DNA of 64,000 nucleotides from Cryptomeria japonica (GCF_030272615.1 NC_081406.1:118118847-118182846), one strand, 5' to 3'. Counted from the first letter of the stretch, positions 44,895 to 57,026 are shown. Notes: generated by a model not told the origin, from the letters alone. Numbers and translations are program-made.

Positions 44895-47800
44895 ATGGCT
44901 CCTAAGTTGCAAAAACCTATTGTAGTTGAGACTATTGAGAAGCCCTCACTGAAGTATTCCTTACCTCCCAAAGTTGCATCTGAACCCGATGAGAAAACTG
45001 CATTTTCTCTTATTCTGGATAGGGTTCTATTGGTTAAAGATGTTAGATTCTACACTAAGTGTAATGTTGAAGAGATAGGTCATACCGAGATCAAGGACAT
45101 GTATGATGAGTTATGCACCGATGGAATCCTAGATAGCAAGTATGAGCATATCAATGTCAAGAGATTGACCGAAGCCCTAACTTACCCTAGAGTTTTCAAA
45201 CCCTAATGGGTTAAATTTGTTTTGAGTAGAGTTCATGATGACTTTATGTGGTTAGAGGAGAAACCATTCAAATCACCAAGGAGATCATTCACATAATAAC
45301 CGGATACCCTATATATGACCATACCCGAGCATAGAAAATGATTTCACAGAAGGAATTGATAACTTTAACCAGAGTTGAGTCTGATTGTAGAGATCTTAAA
45401 TTGAATAATGTTACAGATGCAGAGCTAAAGTTTGCAATTAGAGTCATCGGTTATTGTTTCTTTCAATCGGCAAGAGAAAACATTGTACCATGTGCAGCTG
45501 TAGATTTGGCCTACAAGATTGTGAAAAAGGGTATGAAGATTGATCTATGTGAAGTCTTGTTGAAAAACCTATTTGAAAATCTCAACACTATAAGGAAACC
45601 TAAGAAGAATAACTCGACAAACACACTAAAGTTTTGGGTCACTCTTAGTGTGCATGTTTTTCTATTTTCAAAAATTCTTCCCATCAATCGGTAACATAAT
45701 TTGGGAGTTACACATACCAATCACCCATAAAATAAATGACTTTATCAATCAGTTGGGTGATAATTTCAATGAGATAATGGGTGATTACTTTAGCAAATTT
45801 CGATAAAAGATGCATAACAAGTACAGAATCCCACCTTAGTTACTGGAAAAATATAAGGATACTATATGTTTTGAAGTGGACACCGACTACTGTTATGTCA
45901 ATGCAGTAGATCCTAGAACTCAATCTCTACCGTCCATGGGTTATGAGATGGATCTTGATATTTCTCAACAACAGATAGATGCCTTTTTGACACTTCTAAG
46001 GCATGCTACTGAGATCAGGTATGGTACCTATGAAGAGGTCAAAGAAAAAGTAAAAATGAGCATAGTAGTACCGAAGGCTACAAGAAAAGCCACTAAAATG
46101 ATCAAAGTGCTAACTAAGAAATTTGGAGAAGGTTCTACCTCCACTCCTATCAAGAGTGGTCAACTTACAATTGAGGAAGAATCTGAGGCTCAAGAAGCAG
46201 CCATCACTCTGAGCACCGAGTTGCCAAAGGGAAAAATATTGAAAAGGAAGAAACAAGATACACCTAAGGTATCACTGACTCCACCAGTTAAGTGACCTAA
46301 CACTAGATCATCTGCAGTGTCACCCGGTAAGAGGCAAAAACATGTTGAATTGCCTAAAGTTACAAAGACTTATAGAAAGTTGACAAGGAGACTCATTTTG
46401 AATAAGGAGTCAAGTGACACAAAATTTGAAGACAAAAATAAATTTCAGATTGTTAAAAGCACAAAGGAAGATGTACGCAGTGTTGACAACTTTTGTGCCA
46501 AATTGAAACAATATGGAGGATTCAGGTCATTCATGTATGTAAAATACGACTCCCGGATAGAAGAAGAAAAGAGACAAATAGAAGAGTCAGTTGTATGTAC
46601 ACTTCTCAAATTCCAAGTAGTTCCATTGGAAGTAAGTAAATTTCTTCCAAATGCATTATACTCTCACATTGATAGCAGATGGAAATATGCTATGGACTTG
46701 GAGAAGCAGATAAGAGAAAGAGTTTTAGTACATCTCTTTCCAGACATGTCAGTAGATGATATTAAAAACCATTTGAAAAACTACCAAACAAATTTTCAAG
46801 TGAGGCATAGAGCCTTGAAAATGATGAATGGACTTTATCTTGAAGTCAAAAAGGAAACCAAAGAAAAATGGCAAGAAATCTTCAGAATTCAGACTAAAGA
46901 AACTCAAGGTGAAGTAGAAATAGTTGACATTACCAAGAAAGATCTTGCTTCAACTATTCAACAAGATGAGGATGTCATGGACACTGAGGCACAAGAACAA
47001 GAGATGATAGAAGGAAATGCCTATGCCAAACTGGTATCAAGTGAATCAGTTTTGGAACAAGTCAAGTCCTATCCTCCGGTAACTCGGCAAGTTTCAACCA
47101 AGAAACCTCAGGACACTGATCAAGGAAAAGAGGGTCAATAGTTTACTAAAGGAGAATCTACATCTCAGGCCACCAGGGAACAGACTTCTCAAGCACCTTC
47201 ATGCACTAAAACTATTGCCACTGAGACCCCAAGCATGGAATCATCGAAGGACACATCAGAGGCTAAGGGAACCAACAAAAGTGTTCCCTCTACTGAGCAA
47301 CCTATTGAGGAAGAACAAGCCTCCAAAGCCATTGTACTCATTCAACCGGTGAATGCCTCCTCATCCAAAGAAAAAAAAGTGAAGAAGCATAGTTTCAAGG
47401 TAGATTTGTCAAAGCCTATTTTGTTGCCAAATGTTGACATTTCAAAACTGAAAGGGCAAGCACTTATTGAATTTGGAGAACTATGTAAAGCCAAAGTAGA
47501 ACAAGAAAGACAAATGGCTATTCAAAAGAAGAACCGAGTACTTCAAAAGGTTAAAGCATTATTGACAGACATGCTACCTGAAGCTACTGCGAATAAAGAT
47601 GTTGCCATCCATATGCAACTAGATGAACTACTCACCAAATTTGAAGCATCAGGAGTAGATGCATCAGAATACCTTAGCAAGTTGAAGGACAAAGAGCTAA
47701 CTGCCAAAATGATTGAAGAAGTGTAGAAAGCAATTGCTATAGGTAAAGTCAATCTTGTTGGACTCATTGCTGAGTTGCCCCCTCAACTCAAACATATTCT

Positions 47801-48255
47801 TTATTTATTTCAGAAGCTCTGTACATTTTTATTATTTATTAAGCATATCAAGCATAAGACCGAAGTCATTGAACAAGAGATTACCGATCTCTCCAATAAA
47901 TTGACCACTGAGCCAAATTCTATTCAGAATTTCTATACCAAGCTGCAAACTCTTATGGCTTGATAGTTAGAACTTCAGAATGAAGAGCATAAAAGAAGGA
48001 TGGATATCATGACTCTTTAGACCTTATTTATTCCCCACTTATCATCAGTCCAAGAGTAGATCAACCGAGCTACCCACTTATCTACTCAACTAGAGGGAAA
48101 CACTTTAGATGGTTTGATTTCACTGTTAGCTAATATTACAGCTCAGAATTCCCTAATCGATAGTGTCAAGGATGCACTCTCCACTACTCTTACCAATGCT
48201 AGTACAAAGTATAAATCTATTTTTGACCAGTTGCCTCCACCTAATGGTAACTAGT
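44895..48255 (+). pseudogene. long unknown accessory ORF of the 8-kb element
   Basis: Consecutive open segments in changing frames: 44895-45206 (MAPKLQKPIVVETIEKPSLK), 45338-45694 (ends LHV-FLFSKILPINR), 45876-46295, 46317-47141 (274 codons, the longest ORF in the window) and 47235-47726, then decay to 48255. The first third, around YPRVFKP..WVKFVLSRVHDDFMWLE and the conserved ELKFAIRVIGYCFF, looks like a folded helical domain. The rest is charged, with Thr/Pro/Ser/Glu-rich linkers. No enzyme motif is seen. It could be a structural or plant-mobile-domain-like accessory protein; the family is unproven. Confidence 0.55.
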
Positions 48256-48570
48256 TTTGATGTTTATCAAAAAGGGGGAGTATACCGAGTATAAGAGGGA
48301 GTGTACCAAGCAGAACAGAACAGAGTATCCAAATGTATAGTTGAATTTGATAGGGGGAGCATAGATCATAGTGTAGTGAGCACTGAGCATTGATCACAAG
48401 AGCATGCAAATTAAGTTATGTATAGTATATTGATAAGGGGAGTATGTATTTGAGTATATTACTATTTATTGACAATTGTATATACTATCATTTTAGTCAA
48501 AATTTTGTAAGTATATAGATTTTGAGTTATAACTTTGAAAGGAGTTTTGTCAAACATACCAAACTAATGT

Positions 48571-48583
48571 CAAAAGGGGAGAG
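48571..48583 (+). other. polypurine tract of the 8-kb element
   Basis: caaaaggggagag immediately before the 3' LTR. Similar runs (aaagggggagtat, aggggagcat) occur near 48270-48440. Confidence 0.85.
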
Positions 48584-49765
48584 TGTTATTATTTACTAAG
48601 TTGTCATTGGTTTTATGTCCAAAGTCATCCTATATACTCTAGTCAGTTAATACTACCAAAATATTCAGTCGGTAAGCACTAAAGCAGTCGGTTACAGAAG
48701 AAAGGAGTCACAGAGTTAAGTATACACCCAGCTATCTACTGAGTAATGTTCTATGTCTACCAAGAAACAAAGAAGGTATACTGAGTAATCTGAATTGAGT
48801 AGAAATGTGTTACCAGATTCAATGAACCTGGACACATATGTGGAAACATGTTACAAGAATCGAGGAACAGGGAACCGTTATCACATAGGAAATTGCACTT
48901 CAAGATTGTGTATGATTTTGAGGAAGTTTATCCAATGAAATAATTTCTATGTCTGTTCATTCGATGAATCTTGTTTGTAAGATCAAAGCATGAACAGATC
49001 ACCATCCCAGAGATCTATTTATACAGAGTGATTTGAGAATCAAAATGTGAGACATGTGTGATAGAAGAGTTAAAAAGGAAAATCATAAGAGGACACATTA
49101 AGTTGTGACTGCTATGACTAACAGAGATATTTATAGGTCATCGAGAAAGTCTTCAGAGAACAGTTTAATGGACAGCGTAAACATAAGGGTTTATCGAGTT
49201 GATTTATCAATTACCGAGGTATGCTATGAGTAAGGTAATTTCACATTGAGAACATAGAATCTGCTATGGCTTTTCAAATGTAAAGTTGCAGATATTTTTA
49301 AAGATTTTATTGAATCATTTGAGCTGTAATAGAATCCTTTAAGAGGGTAAAAGACTCTAACAAAGTCTATAAATTGTAAAGCCTTTAACCAAGTGCAGCA
49401 TTTTGTATAAGTGTTGTAAAATCCTTTAGCAAGGTAGATCTAAATATCTTGATACTCCTAACAGGGTAAGCTATTAGAAATATCTAATCATGTAGCTCTA
49501 ACCGAGCAACCTTTATTATTGCAGTAGTGAAGTTGTGGGTGCCATCCCCACTGCATTTTTTCTCTTGAACAAAGCATTTCTACGAAACCAAAATATTTGT
49601 GTTATTGAGTGAAATGTGTATGAATGTCATTTCTATAATTATGTGTGATGAGATCAGCCATTTATAATTTATGTTTATTAGTAAGATTGTTTTTGAAGAA
49701 AAGTTTTGAAGTACTAATTCACCCCTCCCCTCTCAGTACATTAGCTTTCCTAGTTGGACCTAACA
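48584..49765 (+). repeat. 3' LTR of the 8-kb element
   Basis: TGTTATTATT...CCTAACA, followed by ATAAG. Confidence 0.93.
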
Positions 49766-49770
49766 ATAAG

Positions 49771-51668
49771 TCCTACTAAAAGTGTGAAGAACAAAATTCC
49801 ACAAGAAGAATTGAATGGTAAGAAGAATGGTGTACTTCATTTCAAAAAAAAATGGATGCATTATATATTCTTTAGTACCATCTGAATTATAAAGAAAATT
49901 GGATGATAAAATCTTGAGAAATGTATTTTCATTGGTTATAGTGAGTGATCAAAATCTAAGAGATTGTATAATCCCATTTCAAAGAAAGTAGTTATTAGAA
50001 AAAATGTGGAAATTAAGGAAGAAGAAGAATGGGATGGAAGCTTTGATAGATCAATTGTGATTTGAGCACCAATACCTCAATTTAAATAAAAATCCAAAGA
50101 CCAAAATGTACAAGGTGATTAAGAAAAAATCCACAAGTAGGAACAAGTAATCCAACCAGAACTCCAAGAAATGTAATTCAAGGTGAATCATCAAGTGATG
50201 CAATTCATTCCACTGCCAATTCACATGTAAGTGATGAATCAAGTCCTACCCTTGCTTCATTAAGAATAAATTATAAAGCTAAGAAAATGAGAAGTTTGAA
50301 AGAGGATTATGATCAAATGGAACAAAAATGAAAGATTTTGTCCCAATTTTTTCTTTATTCACTTATGATCCTATGTATTACAAAGAAGCAGATAAGGAGG
50401 AACATTGGAACAAAGCTATGGATGAAGAGATGGACTCTATTGAAAGAAATCAAACATGGGAATTAGTTGATCTACCTAAATGTAAGGATTGTATAGGAGT
50501 CAAATGGGTTTATATAACTAATTTCAATGCTAAAGGTGAATTTGTAAAACATAAAGCAAGACTAGTTGCAAAGGGATTTCCGCAATAGTATGGAGCTGAT
50601 TATAATGAAACATGTGCTACATTTTCTTGACCTGGTACAATTTGAACTATTTTAGCAATAGCTACACAAAATGATGAATTTTTGTTCAAATGGAAGTAAA
50701 ATCACCTTTCTTGAATGGTTTTCTTGAAGAAGACATTTATGTTTAGCAACCACCTAGATATAAAATATGTAGGGATGAAAGTAAAGTATGTAAATTGAGA
50801 AAGGCACTCTATGGTTTGAAAGAAGCACATAGAGAATTTTATAGTAGGATTGATTCATATATGAAATGCAATCGATTCCATAAAATTAGTAGTGAGCCCA
50901 CATTATACATAAAAATCAATGACAAAAGTCAAATCTTGATTGTTTGTCTATATGTTGATAATTTGATTTTCACAGGAAACTTGTCTGTAGACATATTTTA
51001 ATTTGAAATGAAGAAAGAACTTGAGATGATAGATTTTGGCTTGATGAGATATGTCTTAGGCATTAAAGTTGTTCAATTTGATAAAGAGATTTTCATTTGT
51101 TAGCCTAAGTATGCCAATGACATATTGAAAATATTTAAGATCTTAAATTGTAATCCAACATTAAATCTAGTTGCAATAGGAACAAAACTTAACAAAGATG
51201 ACAATGGGTCACATGTTGATTCAACTTTGTTCAAAAGTCTTGTTAAATGTTTAATGTATCTCACAGCCACAAGGCTTGATATCATGTATGGCGCTAGTTT
51301 GATTTCAAGGTTCATGGAGTCATGTTAGGATTTTCATTGGCATGTTAGAAAAATAATACTAAGATATGTTGCAAGAAGAACAAGATATGAAATACTATAT
51401 TCTAAAAGTAATAAATTTGATTTGAATGGTTTCACTGACATTGATTTTGTAGGGATCATTGATGATAGGAAATGTACTTCTAGGTATGTATTTCATTTTG
51501 GGACAATTACACTCTCATGGGCATAAAAGAAGCAACCTATTGTGACACTTTCATTGGATGAAGAATAGTATGTAGCAGCCACATCAGTAGCATGTCATCT
51601 AGTTTGGATGAGGAGAGTATTGATAGATCTATTGCATATACCAGAGGCATCAACAATAATATTATGTG
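49771..51668 (+). pseudogene. copia integrase end, reverse transcriptase and RNase H (first part) of the 35839 element
   Basis: Coding resumes after the nested LTR element. RT starts near 50395 (EEHWNKAMDEEMDSIERNQT), then VKWVYITNFNAKGEF, ARLVAKGFPQ followed by a stop, LRKALYGLKEAHREFYSRID near 50790, and YVDN at 50950 where YVDD is expected, losing one catalytic Asp. RNase H follows (DIDFVGIIDDRKCTSRYVF near 51440; KKQPIVTLSLDEE near 51530; LVWMRRVLIDLLHIPEAST near 51600) and is cut at 51668 by the second LINE. Confidence 0.85.
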
Positions 51669-51669
51669 T

Positions 51670-51964
51670 CCCACTGGGCACCTAGATAAACAACTATGCC
51701 AAAGCTATAGCTTCTTGCATTGGGTTACACATGGTGATCAGAGAAGGGTTCAAAAAAGTATGGCTTGAGAGTGATTCTCTTAATACCATCATGTGTGTGA
51801 GTAAGAAAACCGAGCCCAACTGGACCATTAAGCATTTAATTCAAGAGTGTCATATGATGATTACTAAATTAGCTGATTTTAAAATCTCCCACGTATATCA
51901 AGAAGGTAATAAGCTAGTAGACCACCTGACAAACATGGGTGTAGATTATGTGGACATACAATGA
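51670..51964 (+). pseudogene. LINE RNase H (RVT_3) C-terminal part, second copy
   Basis: Reads INNYAKAIASCIGLHMVIRE, VWLESDSLNT and ISHVYQEGNKLVDHLTNMG, matching the TNN..A, E.DS and H.YREGN..AD blocks of plant LINE RNase H. One stop precedes INN; the rest is open to the stop after 51961. The N-terminal RNase H and zf-RVT are lost through truncation. Confidence 0.8.
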
Positions 51965-52198
51965 TGGATAGGAAATGAAACTTTTTCGATAGAATTGTGC
52001 GAACTGACGAGAAAGGATGCCAAATGCATTGGTCACTCCTATTGTATTAATGATGATGGACTGCCAAATGAATTATAATCTTTCATGGGATTTTTGTTTG
52101 AATTCCAAAACTAGGTTTTCTAGAGTCTTCTTTTATAAATTTGCTTTTTCATTGTCTGGTTTTAGTTTGGCTTCCATTGTTGTAGAGGCAATTTTCTC

Positions 52199-53770
52199 AT
52201 GGGAGGTAACAAAAATAGAATCGAGCCTACTTCCTACAAGAAATGGAAAAATGATGGAGAGCTATGGACAAAGATTACTGATGGAAGACTTGTGCCATAT
52301 CTTGAGAGGATTCATGGCAATGATCTGAAAGTGACAGAGGATTTTGTAAATAGTTGGGAGAAAGGAATCCTAACAGCTTTTGGAGTGGAGTTTAGAATTG
52401 ATGAAACCTTCATTGGAGAGATATCTAGTTTGTAGATGGAAGGCAAGAAGTTTTATAGAGAAAGGAAGGCAATAGAAGAAGTCATTGTTGCTTACTTTGA
52501 CAAAGAAAGTGAGAGAAAAAGGGTGAGAAAGATGAAGGATGACAACTATAACGAGAAGGACCTGCAATCACTTTGGGATGAGATTACTGAAGTGATTATG
52601 AGGTACATTACACTTGATGGGAACTATGCCAGTATTTTCTCTTACCACTTTTATGATATTAAACCATTTTAGGCACAACAAAAGAATTTCTTTGCCTTTC
52701 TATATGTTATCTTCTCTTGAAAATAGCCTAGTGAATCATGTCAAAATTGGTGATAACCGTATTCTGCATGAGGGGATAATCATACTCATCATGGAATATT
52801 CTATGGATCATGGGGTTAAACCCTCCCTGACAGTTAAATCCCCCAACTCTCCAACCAACACTGATGTTCATTATGTGTCTGACATGGAGAGGAATGAAGA
52901 AGATTCTGGTAGGGCTATGGACTGGCAGGACCTCAATGTCTTAGATGATTCAAAATATCATCCTTCTCAGGAGGACGAACCCCAACAAAATATTACACTT
53001 GGCACTCAAAGTAGCAGAAGAAAGAAATACCCCAGATGGGCTACCAGTAAGTATAAAACCCCCAACCCTAAGCTACAGGGCTCTAGTCCCCCGAATACAA
53101 AGAAGTCTAAAATTGGAAAAACAGGGGAAAACAAGGGAAAGGAGAAGGAAATAAAGCTAGAAATCCACATTAATGTTGACCAGGGGGAACAGGGCGATAC
53201 CCAAAAAGATTTTGATTTTGGTACTCTCCTTAGCAGCTCTATCAAAAGCTAGGAGAATTGCTTTCTTTGAGTTAGTAAGGAGTTTAATTTGTTGAACGAT
53301 TATATTAAAGGCATCATTGATGCTTTTACTAAGACACCCATGCCAAGAAAATGGATAGACTTCTTTGAATGACATGGGAACTCATAGAAGATGTAAAGAC
53401 CATGAAAAATGGTCATGAATCAAGGATTGGTCAGTTGGAGATTAGATTGGAAGAAATTAACTGTAATCTGAAGAACCTAGTGGATATTAGTAGAGAAGAC
53501 ATGAATAAAAGTGCTTAGGGTCTTAAGAAGGTAAATGCAATGATAGCGGATCAAAGAGCTCATTCCACTACCAGTTTTCCATCCTCTGACACCAAACAAA
53601 AGAAGAAAATCTAGGAACCGAACTTGCAGGGTACAGGATGACAAATCACCACAAACCCCTATACGAGGACTAGAAGCAGGAACTAAGAGAAAAATACTTT
53701 TAGGTTCATCATGGATGAGCTCGAGGAAATCAAAAAGAGTATGATTCAGAAGAATTCGAAGATGACACAA
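52199..53770 (+). pseudogene. unknown ORF downstream of LINE RNase H (ORF-X), second copy
   Basis: Begins about 235 nt after the RNase H stop at ATG 52199 (MGGNKNRIEPTSYKKWKNDG). Open to a stop at 52433, again 52436-52672, and after a frame change 52614-53252 (LNHFRHNKRISLPFYMLSSL, then a Pro/Ser/Lys-rich tail). A coiled-coil-like part follows to about 53770. Homologous to 37180-38915 over its middle. Function unknown. Confidence 0.62.
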
Positions 53771-53958
53771 TGTCTAGTCTAGTGAGTTTTTGGTTTTGTC
53801 CTTGTTCTATTTTGTTTTTTTTATGTGTGGGCTTGGCCCCTATTTCTATGGCTAATATGTCGTTGGTTCTGGACTGGTCCACAACTGCTTATTTTTTGTG
53901 TTACTCTTTAACTTTCAGTTTTGGGTCCCTGTAAAACCTGTTTATCTTAATAAAAAAT

Positions 53959-54200
53959 AATAATATTTTGTGACAACAAATTCACAATTGCATTGTCAGA
54001 GAATCATTTTTTCCACAAAAGGAGAGAGCACATTGCTACAAGATAAAAATTCATTAGAGAGCCCATGAATAATGGGGAAATCACTTTGGAGTTTTGCAAT
54101 TCTCAAGATCAACTAGCAAATATATTCACTAAACCATTATGTGAAACTAAATTTTAATATCTTAGAAACCTCCTAAGCTTACAAGAAATCAAATAAACAT
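53959..54200 (+). pseudogene. copia RNase H, last part, of the 35839 element
   Basis: Reads CDNKFTIALSENHFFHKRRE, then ITLEFCNSQDQLANIFTKPL and YLRNLLSLQEIK before the stop: the standard copia C-terminus. One stop and shifts inside. Confidence 0.85.
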
Positions 54201-54361
54201 ATGATAGTTATTATTCAGGGGAATTCTAGTGAATTCCTACCATTTTATTAGTAAACAAGTTATTTTAAATGGGTGCCTAACAAGGTTGTAAGCCAAGACC
54301 CATTATTTCCAAATTATAAATGGATATTTAAAGTAATTAGTATAATTAATTTATGGTGGAA

Positions 54362-54501
54362 TGTTGGAAGATAGTAAATTAATTATTCACTAGTCATGAT
54401 GTAGAGAGGTCTGTTTGCAAAACCAAGAGGACCTCAAGCACTTAACTTTCATTTGAGTTGCTGTATGTGTAGAGTTATCTTTCTTGTCTATGCTTTTTTT
54501 A
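54362..54501 (+). repeat. 3' LTR (140 bp) of the 35839 element
   Basis: TGTTGGAAGATAG...; followed by ATTGG. About 160 bp of noncoding DNA separate it from the pol stop; a clear polypurine tract is not seen. Confidence 0.75.
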
Positions 54502-54506
54502 ATTGG

Positions 54507-55110
54507 AAATATAGAGAAAATCACAAATAGTTTTCCAATATTTTAAAAATATGTTTTTAACAGTGCCAAATAGGAGAAATAGTGAACATGGGTGGCAGCC
54601 AAGATTTTGGAGCACATTTTGAACTTACTATCCAAGGATAGAGGCTCAATTATTCAATAGTTGAGTTTTTCTCAATTCTGATAGCAAAAGTTTTTCAATA
54701 GCCTGCCAAAGAGTAGAAGGAGAAGCCTAAAAAGAAAAGGGTATACTCACAAAGTGGAAAATATTCTCCTTGCTCAATCCATTTTAAACCAAAATTATCT
54801 AACTGCTTGGTTTGGGATAAAAAAATGTCTATAACATTGGATGTAAGCAACGAAGCATTTACTTGATATTATTCTCATCCTCAACAAGAATGAGACAATT
54901 TGCTTGATATTATTCTCATCCTCGATAAGAATGAGAAAAGAATCATTAACCAGCAGACTATGAATTGAAAAGAGAAATCCACTTGACCAAAGAATGAGAA
55001 ATTGTATAGACTAAATGTTAGCTAAAAGCTTTAGTAGTGAGAAAATTGAGAGACAGAGAATGAAGACAACCTTGCTGAATATAATGGAAGAGCCCAACAG
55101 ATTGATAGTT
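54507..55110 (-). repeat. conserved block of copy C, second part
   Basis: Continues the match to 25900-26430 (gtgccaaataggagaaatag, agttgagtttttctcaat). On the minus strand an exon-like piece with acceptor ttggcag reads AIEKLLLSELRKTQLL. Interrupted at 55115 by the next copia element. Confidence 0.6.
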
Positions 55111-55115
55111 TAGAA

Positions 55116-56027
55116 TGTTAGTTTGGTTAGCTACGACAACTGGTTCTCCATATGTAATAATTAGTAAATAATTGTTTGCTAAACAAATTTTGTTAGATAG
55201 GGACAATTATTTGTTAATTATTTGATCTCTTTCAGAAACTTCTAGCAACCAATTTTGTTAGGGTTATTTAGTTGTTATTAATCTCAACCGTTGATTGAGA
55301 ATTAATCTCGGCCATTGGTTTTCCAATGAGAGTAGTATAAAAAGGGGTCAAGGGTCATTTGGAGTACACATGAAGTTTGTGGAGAAACTTGCAGTGTTAG
55401 CAAGGGCACAATGATAGTGTTGGGATAGTAGTGGGATAGAATCTTAGCAGGAGAAATTGGGAGATCGTTGAAGCTCTACCAGTAAGAGACAAGCAGTATT
55501 TGTATCTCTTGATTTATTGTAGTTAATATATATTCCTCATCTGTAGTACTAGTTTTCCCTTCGGGGTTTTTCCAAGGACAATTGTCCGAAAATATTGTGT
55601 CACTGTGTTGCATATTTCTTTCCATTTTTTTTTATTTGTGAAGTTACAATTGTGTTATTTTTCATTATTTCATAGTTAAATAATCTTTATGAGATAGGAG
55701 ATTAATAATCAATAACTACAATAGAATTTTCACATAGAATGTAGTAATTTGTAAATAATGATATATAATTTCCAGTAAGAGTCAAGCAATATTTGTATCT
55801 CTTGATTTGTTGTAGTTAATATATCTTCCTCATCTACAATACTAGTTTTCCCTTTGGGGTTTTTCCAAGGGCAATTGTTTGAAAATATTGTGTCACTGTG
55901 TTGCATATTTCTTTCTGCGTGTTTTTATTTGTGAAGTTGCAATTGTGTTATTTTTCATTATTTCGCAGTTAAATAATCTTTATGAGATAGGAGATTAATA
56001 ATCAGTAACTACAATAGAATTTTCACA
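55116..56027 (+). repeat. 5' LTR (912 bp) with internal duplication
   Basis: TGTTAGTTTGG...TTTTCACA. TATA box tataaaaagg at 55336. It is 292 bp longer than the 3' LTR because its last part is present twice (55487-55734 and 55772-56027). Confidence 0.9.
55735..56027 (+). repeat. extra segment in the 5' LTR: flank-like sequence plus repeated LTR end
   Basis: After the first ttttcaca the LTR continues tagaatgtagtaatttgt, identical to host DNA right of the 3' LTR (60805-60822), then about 20 unrelated bases, then the last 255 bp of the LTR again. Confidence 0.85.
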
Positions 56028-56039
56028 TGGTATCAGAGC
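56028..56039 (+). other. primer binding site
   Basis: tggtatcagagc directly after the 5' LTR. Confidence 0.95.
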
Positions 56040-56135
56040 TAAGTAGAAAAAGTTTATCCTAGGCAAAGGAAAGAAAATCGAGAGTTTATAAAACCTAGTT
56101 TGACCTCTTTAGAATTATTATTCCTTTTATCCATT

Positions 56136-57026
56136 GAGATGGCCTCAACAGGTTTAAGAGATCAGGACAAATTAGATGAGGCCTCAAATTTTGGTGTCTG
56201 GAAAGCTAGAATTTCTTTATTGCTAGAAGAGAATGGTATCAAGGAATATATTACCACTGTTGTGACTGTACCTACAGATCTAATAATTCTTGCAACATAT
56301 AAGAAGGAAGATGCCAAAGTGAGGAGGATAATCCTTGATGGTGTTAAGGATCATATAGTTTTGCATATCATAGATTTGTATACAGTGAAGGCAATGTGGG
56401 ATGCCATCCTGAATATGTACCATATTGCGACCACTAACCGGAAGCTAATTCTTAGAGAAAAGTTGAGGAATACTTTGATGAACAAGGGAGAAGATGTGAC
56501 AAGTTACCTCACCAGGCTTAGACTTGTCAAGGATGAGATAGTAGCTATTGGAGATAAACCAAGTGATGATGAGCTAGTATGGATATCCCTAAATGGGTTT
56601 TCTAAGCAGTGGGATGTCTTTGTTCTAGTTATTAATGGACGAGTCACCTTACAAAGTTGGGATCGACTTTGGAGTGATTTCACTTAGGAGAAGCTTAGAC
56701 TAGGCCTTGTCAGTGAATCCAACAATAAGAGTTGGAAAGGTGAGATGGACCAAGAAAATGTTGCCCTAGCAGGAAAAGGGAAAAAAAAGAAGGGGTCTAG
56801 CAAAGGATCAAATCCACAAAGTGAGAAGAAGAAGAAGGACTTGTCTAAGATCAAGTGCTATGGATGTCATAAATTTGGCCACTATGTCAGCGATTGCCTG
56901 CAAAGGAAGAAGAATGAGAAGAAAGGGAGGAACCAGATGGCAGCTTCAGTAAGTGCAGATGAGCTCTCTAGTAGAATGGAGGATGTGTTTGCACTCATAT
57001 CTTGTATGGTTATCTCAACCTCATAG
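56136..57026 (+). pseudogene. copia gag of the 55116 element
   Basis: Most likely start is the ATG at 56136 (MASTGLRDQDKLDEASNFGV); an upstream in-frame ATG at 56100 exists. UBN2 capsid blocks follow (FGVWKARISLLLEENGIKEY; AMWDAILNMYHI; YLTRLRLVKDEIVAIGDKPS). One TAG at 56685 interrupts. The basic tail carries a CCHC knuckle, CYGCHKFGHYVSDC near 56857, intact. Confidence 0.88.

Larger units (their letters stand above)
41775..49765 (+). mobile_element. 8-kb LTR retrotransposon without pol (non-autonomous, gag-like plus unknown ORF)
   Basis: LTRs 41775-42955 and 48584-49765 (1181 and 1182 bp), target duplication ATAAG (41770-41774 and 49766-49770), primer site at 42958, polypurine tract at 48571. 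The LTRs look about 93% identical over their first 220 bases by eye. The 5.6-kb interior has a gag-like ORF with five zinc knuckles and then about 3.3 kb of unknown coding-like sequence. I see no protease, integrase, RT or RNase H motif. It must depend on enzymes from another element. Confidence 0.9.
51669..53958 (+). mobile_element. 5'-truncated LINE, second copy
   Basis: Inserted in the copia RNase H. Flanked by aataatattatgtg (51655-51668) and aataatattttgtg (53959-53972), a 14-bp duplication with one mismatch; the copia frame resumes exactly in the right copy (IIFCDNKFTIAL). It contains the C-terminal RNase H and ORF-X, and ends in an A-rich tail (cttaataaaaaata). Confidence 0.85.
35839..54501 (+). 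mobile_element. Ty1/copia element with 140-bp LTRs, carrying three nested insertions
   Basis: LTRs 35839-35979 and 54362-54501, flanked by ATTGG (35834-35838 and 54502-54506). Removing the nested LINE (36083-39544), LTR element (41775-49770) and second LINE (51669-53972) leaves about 4.9 kb, the usual size for a copia element with short LTRs. gag, protease, integrase, RT and RNase H occur in order across the breaks. All domains have stops. Confidence 0.9.

Noticed and set aside
55124-55128. LTR start at TGGTTAGC with a 12-13-bp target duplication
   Set aside because: Starting at 55116 (TGTTAG) gives the normal TG...CA ends and an exact 5-bp duplication TAGAA.
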